A stretch of DNA of 64,000 nucleotides, taken from the NCBI RefSeq assembly GCF_009363075.1, contig NZ_CP045293.1, forward strand, positions 3,162,001-3,226,000, in the 5' to 3' direction. Positions 9,314-17,022 of the stretch are shown piece by piece (position 1 is the first letter of the stretch; each line of letters begins with the position of its first letter). The DNA comes from Paenibacillus guangzhouensis (lineage in GTDB: Bacteria > Bacillota > Bacilli > Paenibacillales > Paenibacillaceae). The notes beneath the pieces are model-generated. The model had not been told where the DNA came from. It saw only the letters and a list, made by a program, of their open reading frames with translations, and did no database searches. Both the position numbers and the translations under genes were made by a program.

Positions 9314-10489
9314 ATGGCTGCGCTCACACTTACGAAGCAACAAGCTAGGAAGTTCTTAATGTACTATCACGGATTAAGCCGCGATGCCGCTTATATCGGC
9401 AAAGAAGGCATCCTCTCCTTCATCCGTCAAGTGGGCTGCATTCAATTCGATCCGCTGAATGTTGTCGGGATGAATCATGAGCTTGTCCTTCAATCACGCA
9501 TTCAGCATTTCGACCGCAACGAATTAAGAGAATTGCTCTATGAAGATCGCAAGCTAATCGATTACTGGGATAAATGCATGTCTATCTTCCCTGTGGAAGA
9601 CTGGCCATTGTTCGCCAAGCATCGCGCCCGCTATCAAGGTTGGTGTGATCAGAACGAGGCAGCAGTAGGCCGCGTACATGCCGAGGTTAAGCTTCGGGGT
9701 GTATTATGCTCCAGTGATGTAGATGAAGAAGAGATTGTGGATTGGGCATGGGGGCCTGCAAAATTATCGCGGGCGGCGCTTGAAGGCATGTATCATGCGG
9801 GTCATTTGGTCATTCAGCATAAAGTGAAGACACGCAAATATTACGATCTGGCTGAACGCTGGATTCCACCCGAACTTTACGGGATCCCAGACCCTTTTGA
9901 GGATATGGGAGATTTCTACGCATGGTACGTCCTGCGTCGGATTGGCAGCATTGGGTTGCTGTGGAATCGGCCGAGCGATGCCTGGATTGGCATTAGCGGG
10001 CTGAAGAGCGCCGAGCGCAATAGAGCATTCGCTCAATTGCTGGAGAGAAATCTCATTCGTGAAGTGCAAGTCGAGGGCATCTCGCATCCCCTCTATATCC
10101 GCACCCTCGATTTGGACCGTTTAGATCAAGCCATGGCCTTTGAACCGCAAGAGAAACGTGCCTGCATTCTCGCCCCGCTGGATAACTTATTATGGGATCG
10201 GGTGTTGATTCATCAATTATTTGATTTTGAATATCGCTGGGAAGTGTACAAACCAGTGGCGGAGCGCAAATATGGTTACTACGTCCTTCCTGTCGTATAC
10301 GGCGATGAGATCGTGGCCAGATTCGAACCGGTGAAGCAACGGGGCAAGTCACCGCTTACTGTTCATAAGTTGTGGTGGGAAGAGCATGCGCGAGTGGATT
10401 CATCCATGAAGAAGAGTTTACGTGAATGCTTCGCGCGGTTCGCCGCGTTCCATGGAACGACATTCGATCGGAAGAGCTTGAAGCTGTAG
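9314..10489 (+). CDS. AlkX/YcaQ-type DNA glycosylase (winged-helix HTH_42 family)
   Basis: A 391-residue protein of the crosslink-repair DNA glycosylase family, which excises bulky alkylated bases and interstrand crosslinks. The N-terminal part carries IQFDPLNVV. The Q-x-D in this position is the catalytic motif of the YcaQ/AlkX branch (Q-x-Q in AlkZ). The winged-helix tandem region follows (about residues 100-290), and LAPLDNLLWDR near residue 280 is also typical of the family. The start ATG at 9314 has AGGTGA 7 nt upstream. It stands alone between its own promoter region and a terminator at 10503. Family assignment is good. The lesion specificity is inferred. Confidence 0.88.
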   Translation: MAALTLTKQQARKFLMYYHGLSRDAAYIGKEGILSFIRQVGCIQFDPLNVVGMNHELVLQSRIQHFDRNELRELLYEDRKLIDYWDKCMSIFPVEDWPLFAKHRARYQGWCDQNEAAVGRVHAEVKLRGVLCSSDVDEEEIVDWAWGPAKLSRAALEGMYHAGHLVIQHKVKTRKYYDLAERWIPPELYGIPDPFEDMGDFYAWYVLRRIGSIGLLWNRPSDAWIGISGLKSAERNRAFAQLLERNLIREVQVEGISHPLYIRTLDLDRLDQAMAFEPQEKRACILAPLDNLLWDRVLIHQLFDFEYRWEVYKPVAERKYGYYVLPVVYGDEIVARFEPVKQRGKSPLTVHKLWWEEHARVDSSMKKSLRECFARFAAFHGTTFDRKSLKL

Positions 10490-10502
10490 TGCTATGCAAT
10501 CC

Positions 10503-10532
10503 AATGGATCTCCTTAAGGGAGATCCATTTTT
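10503..10532 (+). terminator. Rho-independent terminator of the glycosylase gene
   Basis: An 11-bp stem AATGGATCTCC / GGAGATCCATT encloses a short TTAA-containing loop and ends in a T run. Confidence 0.85.
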
Positions 10533-10606
10533 GGCATGCATTCATTTTGCGAATATCACCAACAAAATGGTGATGTCCTTCGTTCTATAGATAAAGGAGG
10601 TGCACA

Positions 10607-11152
10607 ATGAATCTTGATGCGACCATGACCGCGATCGCCAATGGGAATGTTGAAGCACTTCAACTTATCTACGAAGAATATCGGCATATCGTTTATTCCG
10701 TAGCCCTATCCATTCTCCGGCACACAGCATCTGCTGAAGATGTGCTGCAAGACACCTTTATTCGAGTCTACGAGAAGGCCTCGAGTTATCAGCCAGGGAC
10801 GAACCTCAAGGCATGGGTGATTACCATCGCGAGGAACCTTGCATTTGACACCATACGCAAATCGAATCGAATAAGCGAGGAAGATCCGTGCATTCAGAGT
10901 CCGACAATGGATACCGCCATTGTGCAGAGATTAGAACTTACTGAAGCGCTCTTCCGCCTTCGTGAACTGGAACGACAGATCATCGTCATGCACGTCGTAG
11001 CTGGACTCAAACATGCGGAGATCAGCAAAATCCTCGGGATACCCGCAGGGACTGTGCGATGGAAGTACCGTCAGAGTCTTTCACGACTTGCAGAAATGAT
11101 TGGAGGTGAATACGATGGATCCGCAGCATATCATTTTCAAACTCCAAGATGA
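10607..11152 (+). CDS. ECF-type RNA polymerase sigma factor
   Basis: 181 residues. The sigma-70 region 2 (about residues 15-85) contains the DVLQDTFIRVY and NLKAWVITIARNLAFD motifs. Region 4 (about 115-165) contains LRELERQIIVMHVVAGLKHA and a helix-turn-helix (EISKILGIPAGTVRWKYRQS). AAGGAGGTG precedes the ATG. It heads a three-gene unit with the small ORF at 11115, which overlaps its end by 38 nt, and the TPR gene at 11327. The second gene has the usual position of an anti-sigma factor but no recognisable anti-sigma domain. Confidence 0.92.
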   Translation: MNLDATMTAIANGNVEALQLIYEEYRHIVYSVALSILRHTASAEDVLQDTFIRVYEKASSYQPGTNLKAWVITIARNLAFDTIRKSNRISEEDPCIQSPTMDTAIVQRLELTEALFRLRELERQIIVMHVVAGLKHAEISKILGIPAGTVRWKYRQSLSRLAEMIGGEYDGSAAYHFQTPR

Positions 11153-11321
11153 ATATGTTCAAGGCACGCCTGACGTATGGAACAGAATACAACATCAAAT
11201 CGCTGAACGTGTCGCTGCCCAGCTGCTGCAAGAACTCGACGGTATCCCCTCACCGCAAGGCAGGCTTTTCACAGAAATAAGAGATAGTGTACTCCCTAAT
11301 CGATGGAAACAAGGAGCGTGA
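11115..11321 (+). CDS. Small hypothetical protein overlapping the sigma factor gene
   Basis: 68 residues, no recognised domain. The ATG at 11115 follows GGAGGTGAA at a good distance, so translation is likely. It overlaps the end of the sigma gene by 38 nt, which implies coupling. The sequence is soluble, Gln-rich and predicted helical in its middle, with no membrane segment. By position it could be a soluble regulator of the sigma factor. That is inference only. Confidence 0.7.
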   Translation: MDPQHIIFKLQDEYVQGTPDVWNRIQHQIAERVAAQLLQELDGIPSPQGRLFTEIRDSVLPNRWKQGA

Positions 11322-11326
11322 ACCGA

Positions 11327-12070
11327 ATGCCACAGGACAATTTTCATTTACAATGGGAACGAGACCGTAAGTTCCAACTCGCCGAAAATATACAGAACCA
11401 CTATGACGAGACCCTCTGGCTGGAAGCCGTTATGTTATACCAAGAGGCTCTATCGCAGCAACCGGACAACCCTGAATATCTGCATGCCTACGGCTACCTC
11501 CTTGAGCTCAAAGCGAATCGATTATTGCGTGAAGCCAATGCATGTTATCGAAAAGGCCTAGAAAGTCCATCGATCCAGCAGAATTACGCTTGGATGCAAG
11601 GCAAATTGAACGCTCAGCTCATTCGCACCCATGCACAGCTTCTACAGCATCAAGAATCGATTGCCTATTATAAAAAGCAACTTGCCGCTACACCGCATAA
11701 TCCTGATCATTATAGCAACCTGATCCAATGCTATCTTCAAGCAGATCAGACGCAGGAAGCCCATCAAGTGATGAGCGCCGGGTTGAAATTATTCGCAAGT
11801 CATCCGATGATTACGTATTATGCAGGTGAAATCTACGCTCGATTAGGATCGTCTGAGAAGGCATTAGCGGCTTGGGAACGTTCTTGCGTGCTGGACCCGC
11901 AATTCATCGATGGAAGATACAGCCGTGCATTCTTATTCGAAAGGGAACATCGCCTTGAGGAAGCGGCTGAAGAATGGCGGCATATTATCGCATTTCTTGA
12001 CCAGTACAACTTCCATCAAGACGAGCCGCAGCGTGAGCTACAGCGCATCGAAGCCCTGCTGAACCTATAA
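11327..12070 (+). CDS. Tetratricopeptide-repeat protein
   Basis: 247 residues made of helical repeats. TPR-like units are visible in LEAVMLYQEALSQQPDNPEY, in the IAYYKKQLAATPHNPDHYSN stretch, and in AYGYL/YAGEIYARLGSSEKALAA. No signal peptide or membrane segment. The ATG at 11327 is preferred because AAGGAG lies 9 nt upstream; the in-frame ATG at 11303 has no RBS. It is the third gene of the sigma-factor unit and probably a scaffold for protein-protein contacts. Confidence 0.8.
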   Translation: MPQDNFHLQWERDRKFQLAENIQNHYDETLWLEAVMLYQEALSQQPDNPEYLHAYGYLLELKANRLLREANACYRKGLESPSIQQNYAWMQGKLNAQLIRTHAQLLQHQESIAYYKKQLAATPHNPDHYSNLIQCYLQADQTQEAHQVMSAGLKLFASHPMITYYAGEIYARLGSSEKALAAWERSCVLDPQFIDGRYSRAFLFEREHRLEEAAEEWRHIIAFLDQYNFHQDEPQRELQRIEALLNL

Positions 12071-12075
12071 GACAA

Positions 12076-12117
12076 AGAACCACAACCTCCTCGGCTGTGG
12101 TTCTAACTATGATTTTT
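12076..12117 (+). terminator. Terminator of the sigma/TPR operon
   Basis: A 9-bp perfect stem AGAACCACA / TGTGGTTCT (12076-12104) with a T6 run shortly after at 12112-12117. It also lies at the 3' end of the convergent minus-strand gene. Confidence 0.75.
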
Positions 12118-12125
12118 TGCTCGTA

Positions 12126-13184
12126 TTAGGTTGTAACCTCTAGCCGTCCTCTGAAAAACAATGCCGATGGTTCGACCGTATCCATCTCACCATCTAGTAT
12201 GCGACGTACATCTTCTAACGTATCGTACAGCGATAACCACTCACCCGATTTCTGCGTATAAGGCTCGGCGACAAAAAATGGCTGCGCGAGGTAAGACTCC
12301 AGCCGCTCGCCGCGCTTATACAGCTGTGTATCCGGCTCTGATATTTTATCTACGCCCTGCGCGGCAACGAGAGATCTTAGTTCGCGATAACGTCGCAGCA
12401 CTTTCCGCGCCCGCTGCTGTGTCGTGTGATGAACCGCATCCAGATGCGCTCCTTCTAACACGGTAGAAGTGGAGACAATCGGGTCAATCGCTGGATAAAT
12501 TTGACGTGAGATCAAATCCGTATCGAATCGCCACAACGTATCCAATGGCCCATAAGAAGCATGATCTTCTGCGACTTCACAATGCATATCAACGAGCACC
12601 GTCGTGATCGGTCTAGCGCCTACCTCCTTCAGGCTCTCGCGCAGCGCGAATAACTCACCAGAAAGGACCATGGTTCGATCTACCCCGAGCACGACATCCT
12701 TCTCATTGCGAAGACTTGCGACTTGTTGATAGATTTCTTCACGAGTACTGTGTTGGAATTCAGTCTGCGCAAGAATGTGATTCATCCCTGGTGCATCGGT
12801 ACCCGGATTCCAGAATACCGTTGCGAAGCCTCGTCTACGCAATCGAAGCATCAATTCAGCCAGCAATACAAGTTGCCCCATATTGGGGTGTGCCACGAGT
12901 CCAACCGTTCCCCCGCGAACAACGGGTGCGAACAAATCCAATGCTTTGATTCCCGTCTCGATCATCCGTAATCCACTCCCTCGAATAATGAGTTCATCTA
13001 GACTGCACCCTGCCAACGCAGCAAGGGCCACTAATGTTCTTACCTCAGCCCGACCAATGGGAATCTTGCCTGTACATAAATTAGAGACGGTCGCAGCTCT
13101 CAATCCAGCCGTCCGCGCCGCAGTGGTCAAATTCGGTACACGTCTTCGCAATAGCGGTACGTTCAGCTGTAACTCTTCATCCAT
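12126..13184 (-). CDS. HTH protein fused to a degenerate F1-ATPase beta-subunit-like domain
   Basis: 352 residues with a strong RBS (AAGGAGGTG). Residues 1-70 look like a Cro/CI-type helix-turn-helix (LTTAARTAGLRAATVSNLC). From about residue 72 the protein follows the ATP synthase beta chain: IETGIKALDLFAPVVRGG matches the segment before the P-loop, IYPAIDPIVSTSTVLEG the adenine-binding stretch, and VLRRYRELRSLVAAQGVDK plus YLAQPFFVAEPYT the C-terminal helical domain. The P-loop position reads AHPNMGQL instead of GGAGVGKT. The catalytic Glu region (GERTREG) is not conserved. It is therefore unlikely to hydrolyse ATP by the usual mechanism. No other ATP synthase gene is nearby. Function unknown; a nucleotide-sensing DNA-binding protein is one inference. 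Confidence 0.85.
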   Translation of the reverse strand: MDEELQLNVPLLRRRVPNLTTAARTAGLRAATVSNLCTGKIPIGRAEVRTLVALAALAGCSLDELIIRGSGLRMIETGIKALDLFAPVVRGGTVGLVAHPNMGQLVLLAELMLRLRRRGFATVFWNPGTDAPGMNHILAQTEFQHSTREEIYQQVASLRNEKDVVLGVDRTMVLSGELFALRESLKEVGARPITTVLVDMHCEVAEDHASYGPLDTLWRFDTDLISRQIYPAIDPIVSTSTVLEGAHLDAVHHTTQQRARKVLRRYRELRSLVAAQGVDKISEPDTQLYKRGERLESYLAQPFFVAEPYTQKSGEWLSLYDTLEDVRRILDGEMDTVEPSALFFRGRLEVTT

Positions 13185-13207
13185 TTTTTAACACCTCCTT
13201 ACGTTAT

Positions 13208-13236
13208 ATAGTAATAAATTTTACTCTTTAGCGCAA
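13208..13236 (-). promoter_or_regulatory. Promoter with overlapping palindrome for the F1-beta-like HTH gene
   Basis: On the minus strand TTGCGC (13231-13236), a 17-nt spacer and TACTAT (13208-13213) form a plausible sigma-A promoter. AGTAA-N6-TTACT (13210-13225) overlaps the -10 and would suit autoregulation by the encoded HTH protein. Inference. Confidence 0.45.
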
Positions 13237-13383
13237 TTGTTTTGTGATGTAATTTTCAAAAAAAGATAAAAACCACGAATCTAGCACTATTGATTTCCAA
13301 TCGTTGCTAATTTAAGATTTAAATAGGCAAATTCTAGCATATTTTATAGATTGCCTTACAGATCATTAAGGAGTGGAAAACCT

Positions 13384-14064
13384 GTGAAAAAGAAGTTTGT
13401 TCTAACCTTAACCTGCGCCTCACTGCTCGTTGGTATTAGCACTGGCGTGTATGCTGCGACGAACCTCAAGAAGATCGAAGCCTACATCAATACGACGATG
13501 AAGGTTCGCGTGAATGGGAAAGCTGTCCAATTGAATGACGACAAAGGCCTAGCCTTGCAGCCTATTACGTATAACGGCAATACCTATGTGCCGGTCAAAG
13601 GACTAGGCAATGCGATGAACGTTCCTGTCATCATCGATTCCAAGACGAATGAAGTCATCGTCGGTGAGAAGGTGAACGGCACGCCGCTGAATGCCGAGAA
13701 ATTCGATAGTATCCATTCCACGAAGGATCCTGCACAGACGACATTCCAAGGGAAAAATTATAAGGAAGCTTGGTATAACCATACTGATTCCGATCCGCAA
13801 GCCCCTTCGCTATTCATGACGCCGAACAAGAAATACCAGAAGCTGTACTTAAAAATGGCAGCAATTGACCAAGAAATTACAGATGTCAAAATTACCGACC
13901 TCGATAACAACGTGTTGCTAAAAGATGTCGGCACGATCTCTGTCAGCGATGGCATGAAGGATATCGAAGTGGATATCGGCGGCGTGAAGACCGTTGTGGT
14001 GGAATTTCAACTCAAGCAAGGCGGGGGCTACCTGGTTCCACTCATCGCTTCCTATTACAAATAA
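13384..14064 (+). CDS. Secreted stalk-domain (copper-amine-oxidase-N-like) protein
   Basis: 226 residues from the GTG at 13384, with AAGGAG about 10 nt upstream. The signal peptide covers residues 1-25 (KKKFVLTLTCASLLVG, cleavage near VYA). The region KVRVNGKAVQL...NTYVPVKGLGNAM resembles the stalk domain (PF07833 type) common on secreted proteins of this genus. The C-terminal half (about 110-226) is a predicted beta sandwich without catalytic motifs and may resemble NPCBM. It probably works at the cell surface. It is monocistronic, bounded by a shared bidirectional terminator. Confidence 0.75.
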   Translation: MKKKFVLTLTCASLLVGISTGVYAATNLKKIEAYINTTMKVRVNGKAVQLNDDKGLALQPITYNGNTYVPVKGLGNAMNVPVIIDSKTNEVIVGEKVNGTPLNAEKFDSIHSTKDPAQTTFQGKNYKEAWYNHTDSDPQAPSLFMTPNKKYQKLYLKMAAIDQEITDVKITDLDNNVLLKDVGTISVSDGMKDIEVDIGGVKTVVVEFQLKQGGGYLVPLIASYYK

Positions 14065-14073
14065 TGACGCGCA

Positions 14074-14106
14074 AAAGGCTCATTCCCGTTGGAATGAGCC
14101 TTTCTT
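14074..14106. terminator. Bidirectional terminator between convergent genes
   Basis: A 13-bp stem AAAGGCTCATTCC / GGAATGAGCCTTT with T-rich ends on the plus side and A-rich ends on the minus side. It can serve the stalk-protein gene and the P-type ATPase gene. Confidence 0.85.
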
Positions 14107-14135
14107 CTTCAGCTTCATCATCATCAATATCGTCC

Positions 14136-16073
14136 CTAGCGCAGCAACCGCAATCCGTTCAGAATCACTAAAATCGTACTGCCTTCATGCCCCACCACCC
14201 CGAGTGGAAGTGGAATACCGGAGATGAAATTCGTTGCGATGAGAGCAACGATGACCGTAATCGAGAATGCGAGATTCTGCTTCACAATTCGGCGGGAACG
14301 TCTGCCGAGAATAATCGCATCCCGCAGCTTGCTCAGATCATCATTCATCAAGACAAGATCCGCCGTCTCGAGCGCCACGTCGCTTCCTCCCGCACCCATC
14401 GCGATGCCGACTGAAGCGGTTGCTAAGGCTGGCGCATCATTCACCCCATCGCCCACCATGGCAACATATTGGTGCGATTTCTTCAACGATTTGATAATCG
14501 TCAATTTATCCTCAGGCAGCAAATCGGCAAACACCTGCTGGATTCCAGCCTGTCTGCCAATCGCTTCTGCGGTCATCTGCTGATCGCCTGTTAACATGAC
14601 CGTATGGACACCAATGGCCTGCAGCTCGCGAATCACGCGGGATGTCTCAGGGCGAATCTGATCTTGCAATGCAATAATCCCGGCAATGCCAGATGGGTTC
14701 TGCAGCACCACAAGCGTCTTCCCTTCGTTCTCCATCCGTTCGATTTCCGCCGCGACCTCCGCTTGTAAGTAGCCTGATTCCATAAAAGCTGGCTTACCAA
14801 CCTTCCATGCAACGCCGTTCCGATTCGCTTGGAGCCCGAAGCCTGTGATCGATTGAAATTCCGTGATCACATGACCTTGCAGCGCTTCGCTCCCCGCATG
14901 ATCCACAATAGCTTTTGCAATCGGATGATTCGAATAACTCTCGAGAGACGCTGCGATCTCCAATACTTCCCCAGATGTCAGCCCTTGGTAGGAGACGACT
15001 TCGGCAACGACAGGATGCCCCTTCGTCAATGTCCCTGTTTTATCGAAAGCAATCGCTTTGACGCGGGACAAGTTCTCGATGTGCGCACCGCCTTTGAACA
15101 GAAGACCTTTACGCGCACTATTCGAAATGGCGGAGAGCATCGCTGGCATGATCGAAGCTGCAAGCGCACATGGAGAAGCTACCACGATAAATACCATCGC
15201 TCGATAGAGTGCCGCACTCCAAGTATCCTGGAATACCAGCGGGGGGACGACAATCAACAATACGGTTGCAAGAATGATGATCCGTGCATACATACGTTCG
15301 AATTTCTCAACGAAAATTTGCGACTTCGGCATTTCTTGCTGCGCTTCTTGCACCATACGAATGATTTTGGAGAATAGACTGGATTCACTGTTCTTCGTAA
15401 CTTGAACGAAGATGACCCCTTCCCCATTCAACGTCCCAGCGAATACTTCATCCCCAGCCATTTTATCGACTGGAATACTCTCACCTGTAATCGAAGCCTG
15501 GTTAATCGAAGAACTGCCTTCGGTCACAACACCATCGGCTGGAACACGCTCACCAGGTTTGACGAGCAGCAGGTCGTCAATCTGCAGCGCTTCAATAGGC
15601 ACGAGCAGTTCCTGACCATCGCGTATAACACGAGCATTCTCAGGCTTAAGATCCATCAGTGCCGAAATATCTCTTGAGCTCTTATTCATCGTATACGTCT
15701 CCAGAGCACCGCTTAACGCAAAGATGAAAATAAGCATTGCTCCTTCCGCCCAATAGCCAATCGAAGCTGCGCCGAGTGCAGCCACGATCATAAGCAGATT
15801 TACATCGAGATCCTTCTCTTTGATGAGCGTCTCAAGTCCTTCCTTCGCTTTCACAAAACCCCCTACAATAAAAGCTGCTGAATATAAAATAATAGAGACT
15901 ACAGGCCATAGATCTGTCACGAACCAGGCACCTAGCGCCATGGCACCACTTAATAGTGCAGCTGCCCCTTCTGCATATTTCTCTTTCCAATCTTCCCATT
16001 GCGATGTCGATGTCATTGCTTTATTGTCTGCGATTTGATCTGAGAGACGAGACATTTCTACAGATTGATTCAT
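14136..16073 (-). CDS. pfeT: P1B-4-type heavy-metal ATPase, PfeT-like Fe(II) exporter
   Basis: About 645 residues. Phosphorylation motif DKTGT, actuator TGES, hinge GDGVNDAP and about six to eight membrane segments are visible. There is no N-terminal HMA domain. The transport site reads SPC (ASPCALAAS) and the last helix HEGST. SPC plus HEG[G/S]T defines P1B-4 pumps (PfeT, FrvA, CoaT) rather than CPC Zn/Cd pumps. The ATG at 16073 has AAAGGAG 9 nt upstream and is preferred over 16094. The promoter carries a perfect PerR box and a nearby Fur-like box, as known for B. subtilis pfeT, which exports Fe(II) and is induced by peroxide and iron. Cobalt or zinc export remains possible. Confidence 0.85.
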   Translation of the reverse strand: MNQSVEMSRLSDQIADNKAMTSTSQWEDWKEKYAEGAAALLSGAMALGAWFVTDLWPVVSIILYSAAFIVGGFVKAKEGLETLIKEKDLDVNLLMIVAALGAASIGYWAEGAMLIFIFALSGALETYTMNKSSRDISALMDLKPENARVIRDGQELLVPIEALQIDDLLLVKPGERVPADGVVTEGSSSINQASITGESIPVDKMAGDEVFAGTLNGEGVIFVQVTKNSESSLFSKIIRMVQEAQQEMPKSQIFVEKFERMYARIIILATVLLIVVPPLVFQDTWSAALYRAMVFIVVASPCALAASIMPAMLSAISNSARKGLLFKGGAHIENLSRVKAIAFDKTGTLTKGHPVVAEVVSYQGLTSGEVLEIAASLESYSNHPIAKAIVDHAGSEALQGHVITEFQSITGFGLQANRNGVAWKVGKPAFMESGYLQAEVAAEIERMENEGKTLVVLQNPSGIAGIIALQDQIRPETSRVIRELQAIGVHTVMLTGDQQMTAEAIGRQAGIQQVFADLLPEDKLTIIKSLKKSHQYVAMVGDGVNDAPALATASVGIAMGAGGSDVALETADLVLMNDDLSKLRDAIILGRRSRRIVKQNLAFSITVIVALIATNFISGIPLPLGVVGHEGSTILVILNGLRLLR

Positions 16074-16131
16074 GGTTATGATCTCCTTTGTCATTGAGAA
16101 TGAGATTCGTTGTTAATACCCTAAATAAGAC

Positions 16132-16163
16132 GCATGCTGCTTCCCTGGGTAGGAAAGCAGCAT
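16132..16163 (-). promoter_or_regulatory. Hairpin in the pfeT leader
   Basis: CATGCTGCTT / AAGCAGCATG form a 10-bp stem about 60-90 nt ahead of the pfeT start. No T run follows, so it is not an intrinsic terminator. It may stabilise the mRNA or act with a regulator. Confidence 0.4.
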
Positions 16164-16166
16164 GAT

Positions 16167-16258
16167 TGAGAATGATATTCATTTTTACACCACGCAACAA
16201 TGTTTACTGCGTGAAACATATTTATAATTATTATAATCTAGGTATTGGATGTTGTAAA
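16167..16258 (-). promoter_or_regulatory. pfeT promoter with PerR box and Fur box
   Basis: On the minus strand TTTACA (16253-16258), 17 nt, TATAAT (16230-16235). The sequence TTATAATTATTATAA at 16222-16236 equals the PerR consensus (TTATAAT-N-ATTATAA) and covers the -10, a repressing position. TGAGAATGATATTCA at 16167-16181 is close to the 7-1-7 Fur consensus (three mismatches) and lies downstream of the start of transcription. Confidence 0.8.
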
Positions 16259-16262
16259 CAAC

Positions 16263-16319
16263 AAAAATCCCCAACAAATCGACATGACGATAAATCGTTC
16301 ATGCCCTTGATTGGGGATT
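16263..16319 (-). terminator. Terminator of the small Fur-controlled gene
   Basis: AATCCCCAA / TTGGGGATT arms enclose a long loop and are followed on the minus strand by a T-rich stretch. It sits between the 46-codon ORF and the pfeT promoter. Confidence 0.6.
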
Positions 16320-16354
16320 CCATTTCTTATATATTCACTGCTTGGATGCGGTGA

Positions 16355-16492
16355 CTAGGATACGACACCACGGCTCTTCTTGAAGCTCTGTCTCATCCGT
16401 TGATCATTCTTCATCGAAATGAACATGCACACAGCGCCTAGAAGCAGCAAACATGATGATGTTATCGGAAGCAAATATTCCACGTCAACCAC
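16355..16492 (-). CDS. Small single-span membrane protein under a perfect Fur box
   Basis: A 45-codon ORF plus stop. Starts GTG 16492 (AAAGGG 10 nt upstream) or GTG 16483 (GAGG 10 nt upstream). Residues about 7-26 are a hydrophobic span (LLPITSSCLLLLGAVCMFIS), followed by a basic tail (KNDQRMRQSFKKSRG). It is not similar to a family I can name. The promoter, Fur box, RBS and terminator are all in place, so it is probably a real gene. It lies head-to-tail before pfeT and is expected to be made under iron starvation, the opposite of pfeT. It could be a transporter-associated or regulatory micropeptide. Function inferred only from context. Confidence 0.65.
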   Translation of the reverse strand: MVDVEYLLPITSSCLLLLGAVCMFISMKNDQRMRQSFKKSRGVVS

Positions 16493-16512
16493 ACCTCGCC
16501 AACCCTTTAGAA

Positions 16513-16557
16513 TGATAATCATTATCAACATTATAACGGATCTGGGATCGATTGCAA
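16513..16557 (-). promoter_or_regulatory. Promoter with perfect Fur box for the small membrane protein
   Basis: Minus strand TTGCAA (16552-16557), 16 nt, TATAAT (16530-16535). Immediately downstream TGATAATCATTATCA (16513-16527) matches the Fur 7-1-7 consensus at every position, placed to block initiation. Confidence 0.8.
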
Positions 16558-16565
16558 CCCTTTTT

Positions 16566-16602
16566 CACAAAAAAATGAAAGTCATTCTCAATGAGAATGA
16601 CT
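16566..16602 (-). terminator. Terminator of the DUF2500 gene
   Basis: AGTCATTCTC / GAGAATGACT is a 10-bp perfect stem followed on the minus strand by a T-rich tail. Its arms also resemble Fur half-sites, so a second role is possible. Confidence 0.75.
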
Positions 16603-16621
16603 AGCTGCATGATGCTAGGTG

Positions 16622-17002
16622 CTATAGCTTTCGTTCGAAATGCTTGAATCGTGTCCCTTGATATGTCACTTCTCCATCGTCACCTTCAACAATCACCCCA
16701 TACTGCTCATTGCGGATTTTCAGCTCAAGCCTTGTACGATCCTCGAATTCAAAGGTAATGAAATAATCGGTATTGGCGCTAAAATCTCCCGATCCGCCCC
16801 ACACCTTCGAGCGCTTTGCGACGACTTTGCATGGCCTCGTCACCGGATCTGTGGCATTGTTCGAGGACCATTTCCCTGCCGCTCCGACAGCCTTCACAAT
16901 AAATGCAATAATGACCACGACGAATCCTATAATAACAATCGTCTTCACCACTTGAAACATAGGCGGTTCAACGCCAAATCCTGGTCCGCTAAAAGGATCC
17001 AT
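16622..17002 (-). CDS. DUF2500 family membrane-anchored protein
   Basis: 126 residues. One membrane segment at about 18-42 (VVKTIVIIGFVVVIIAFIV) is followed by a soluble beta-rich domain carrying the pattern of DUF2500 (KVVAKRSKV, YFITFEFEDRTRLEL, and GDDGEVTYQGTRF near the end). The ATG at 17002 has AGAGGAGGG upstream. It lies 20 nt after the TmrB-like gene and is probably cotranscribed with it. The family has no established function. Confidence 0.88.
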   Translation of the reverse strand: MDPFSGPGFGVEPPMFQVVKTIVIIGFVVVIIAFIVKAVGAAGKWSSNNATDPVTRPCKVVAKRSKVWGGSGDFSANTDYFITFEFEDRTRLELKIRNEQYGVIVEGDDGEVTYQGTRFKHFERKL

Positions 17003-17022
17003 GCCAATCCCTCCTCTTCCCG

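Noticed and set aside
16095-16109. Further Fur box at the pfeT RBS
   Set aside because: Only one half matches the 7-1-7 consensus; the other half has several mismatches.
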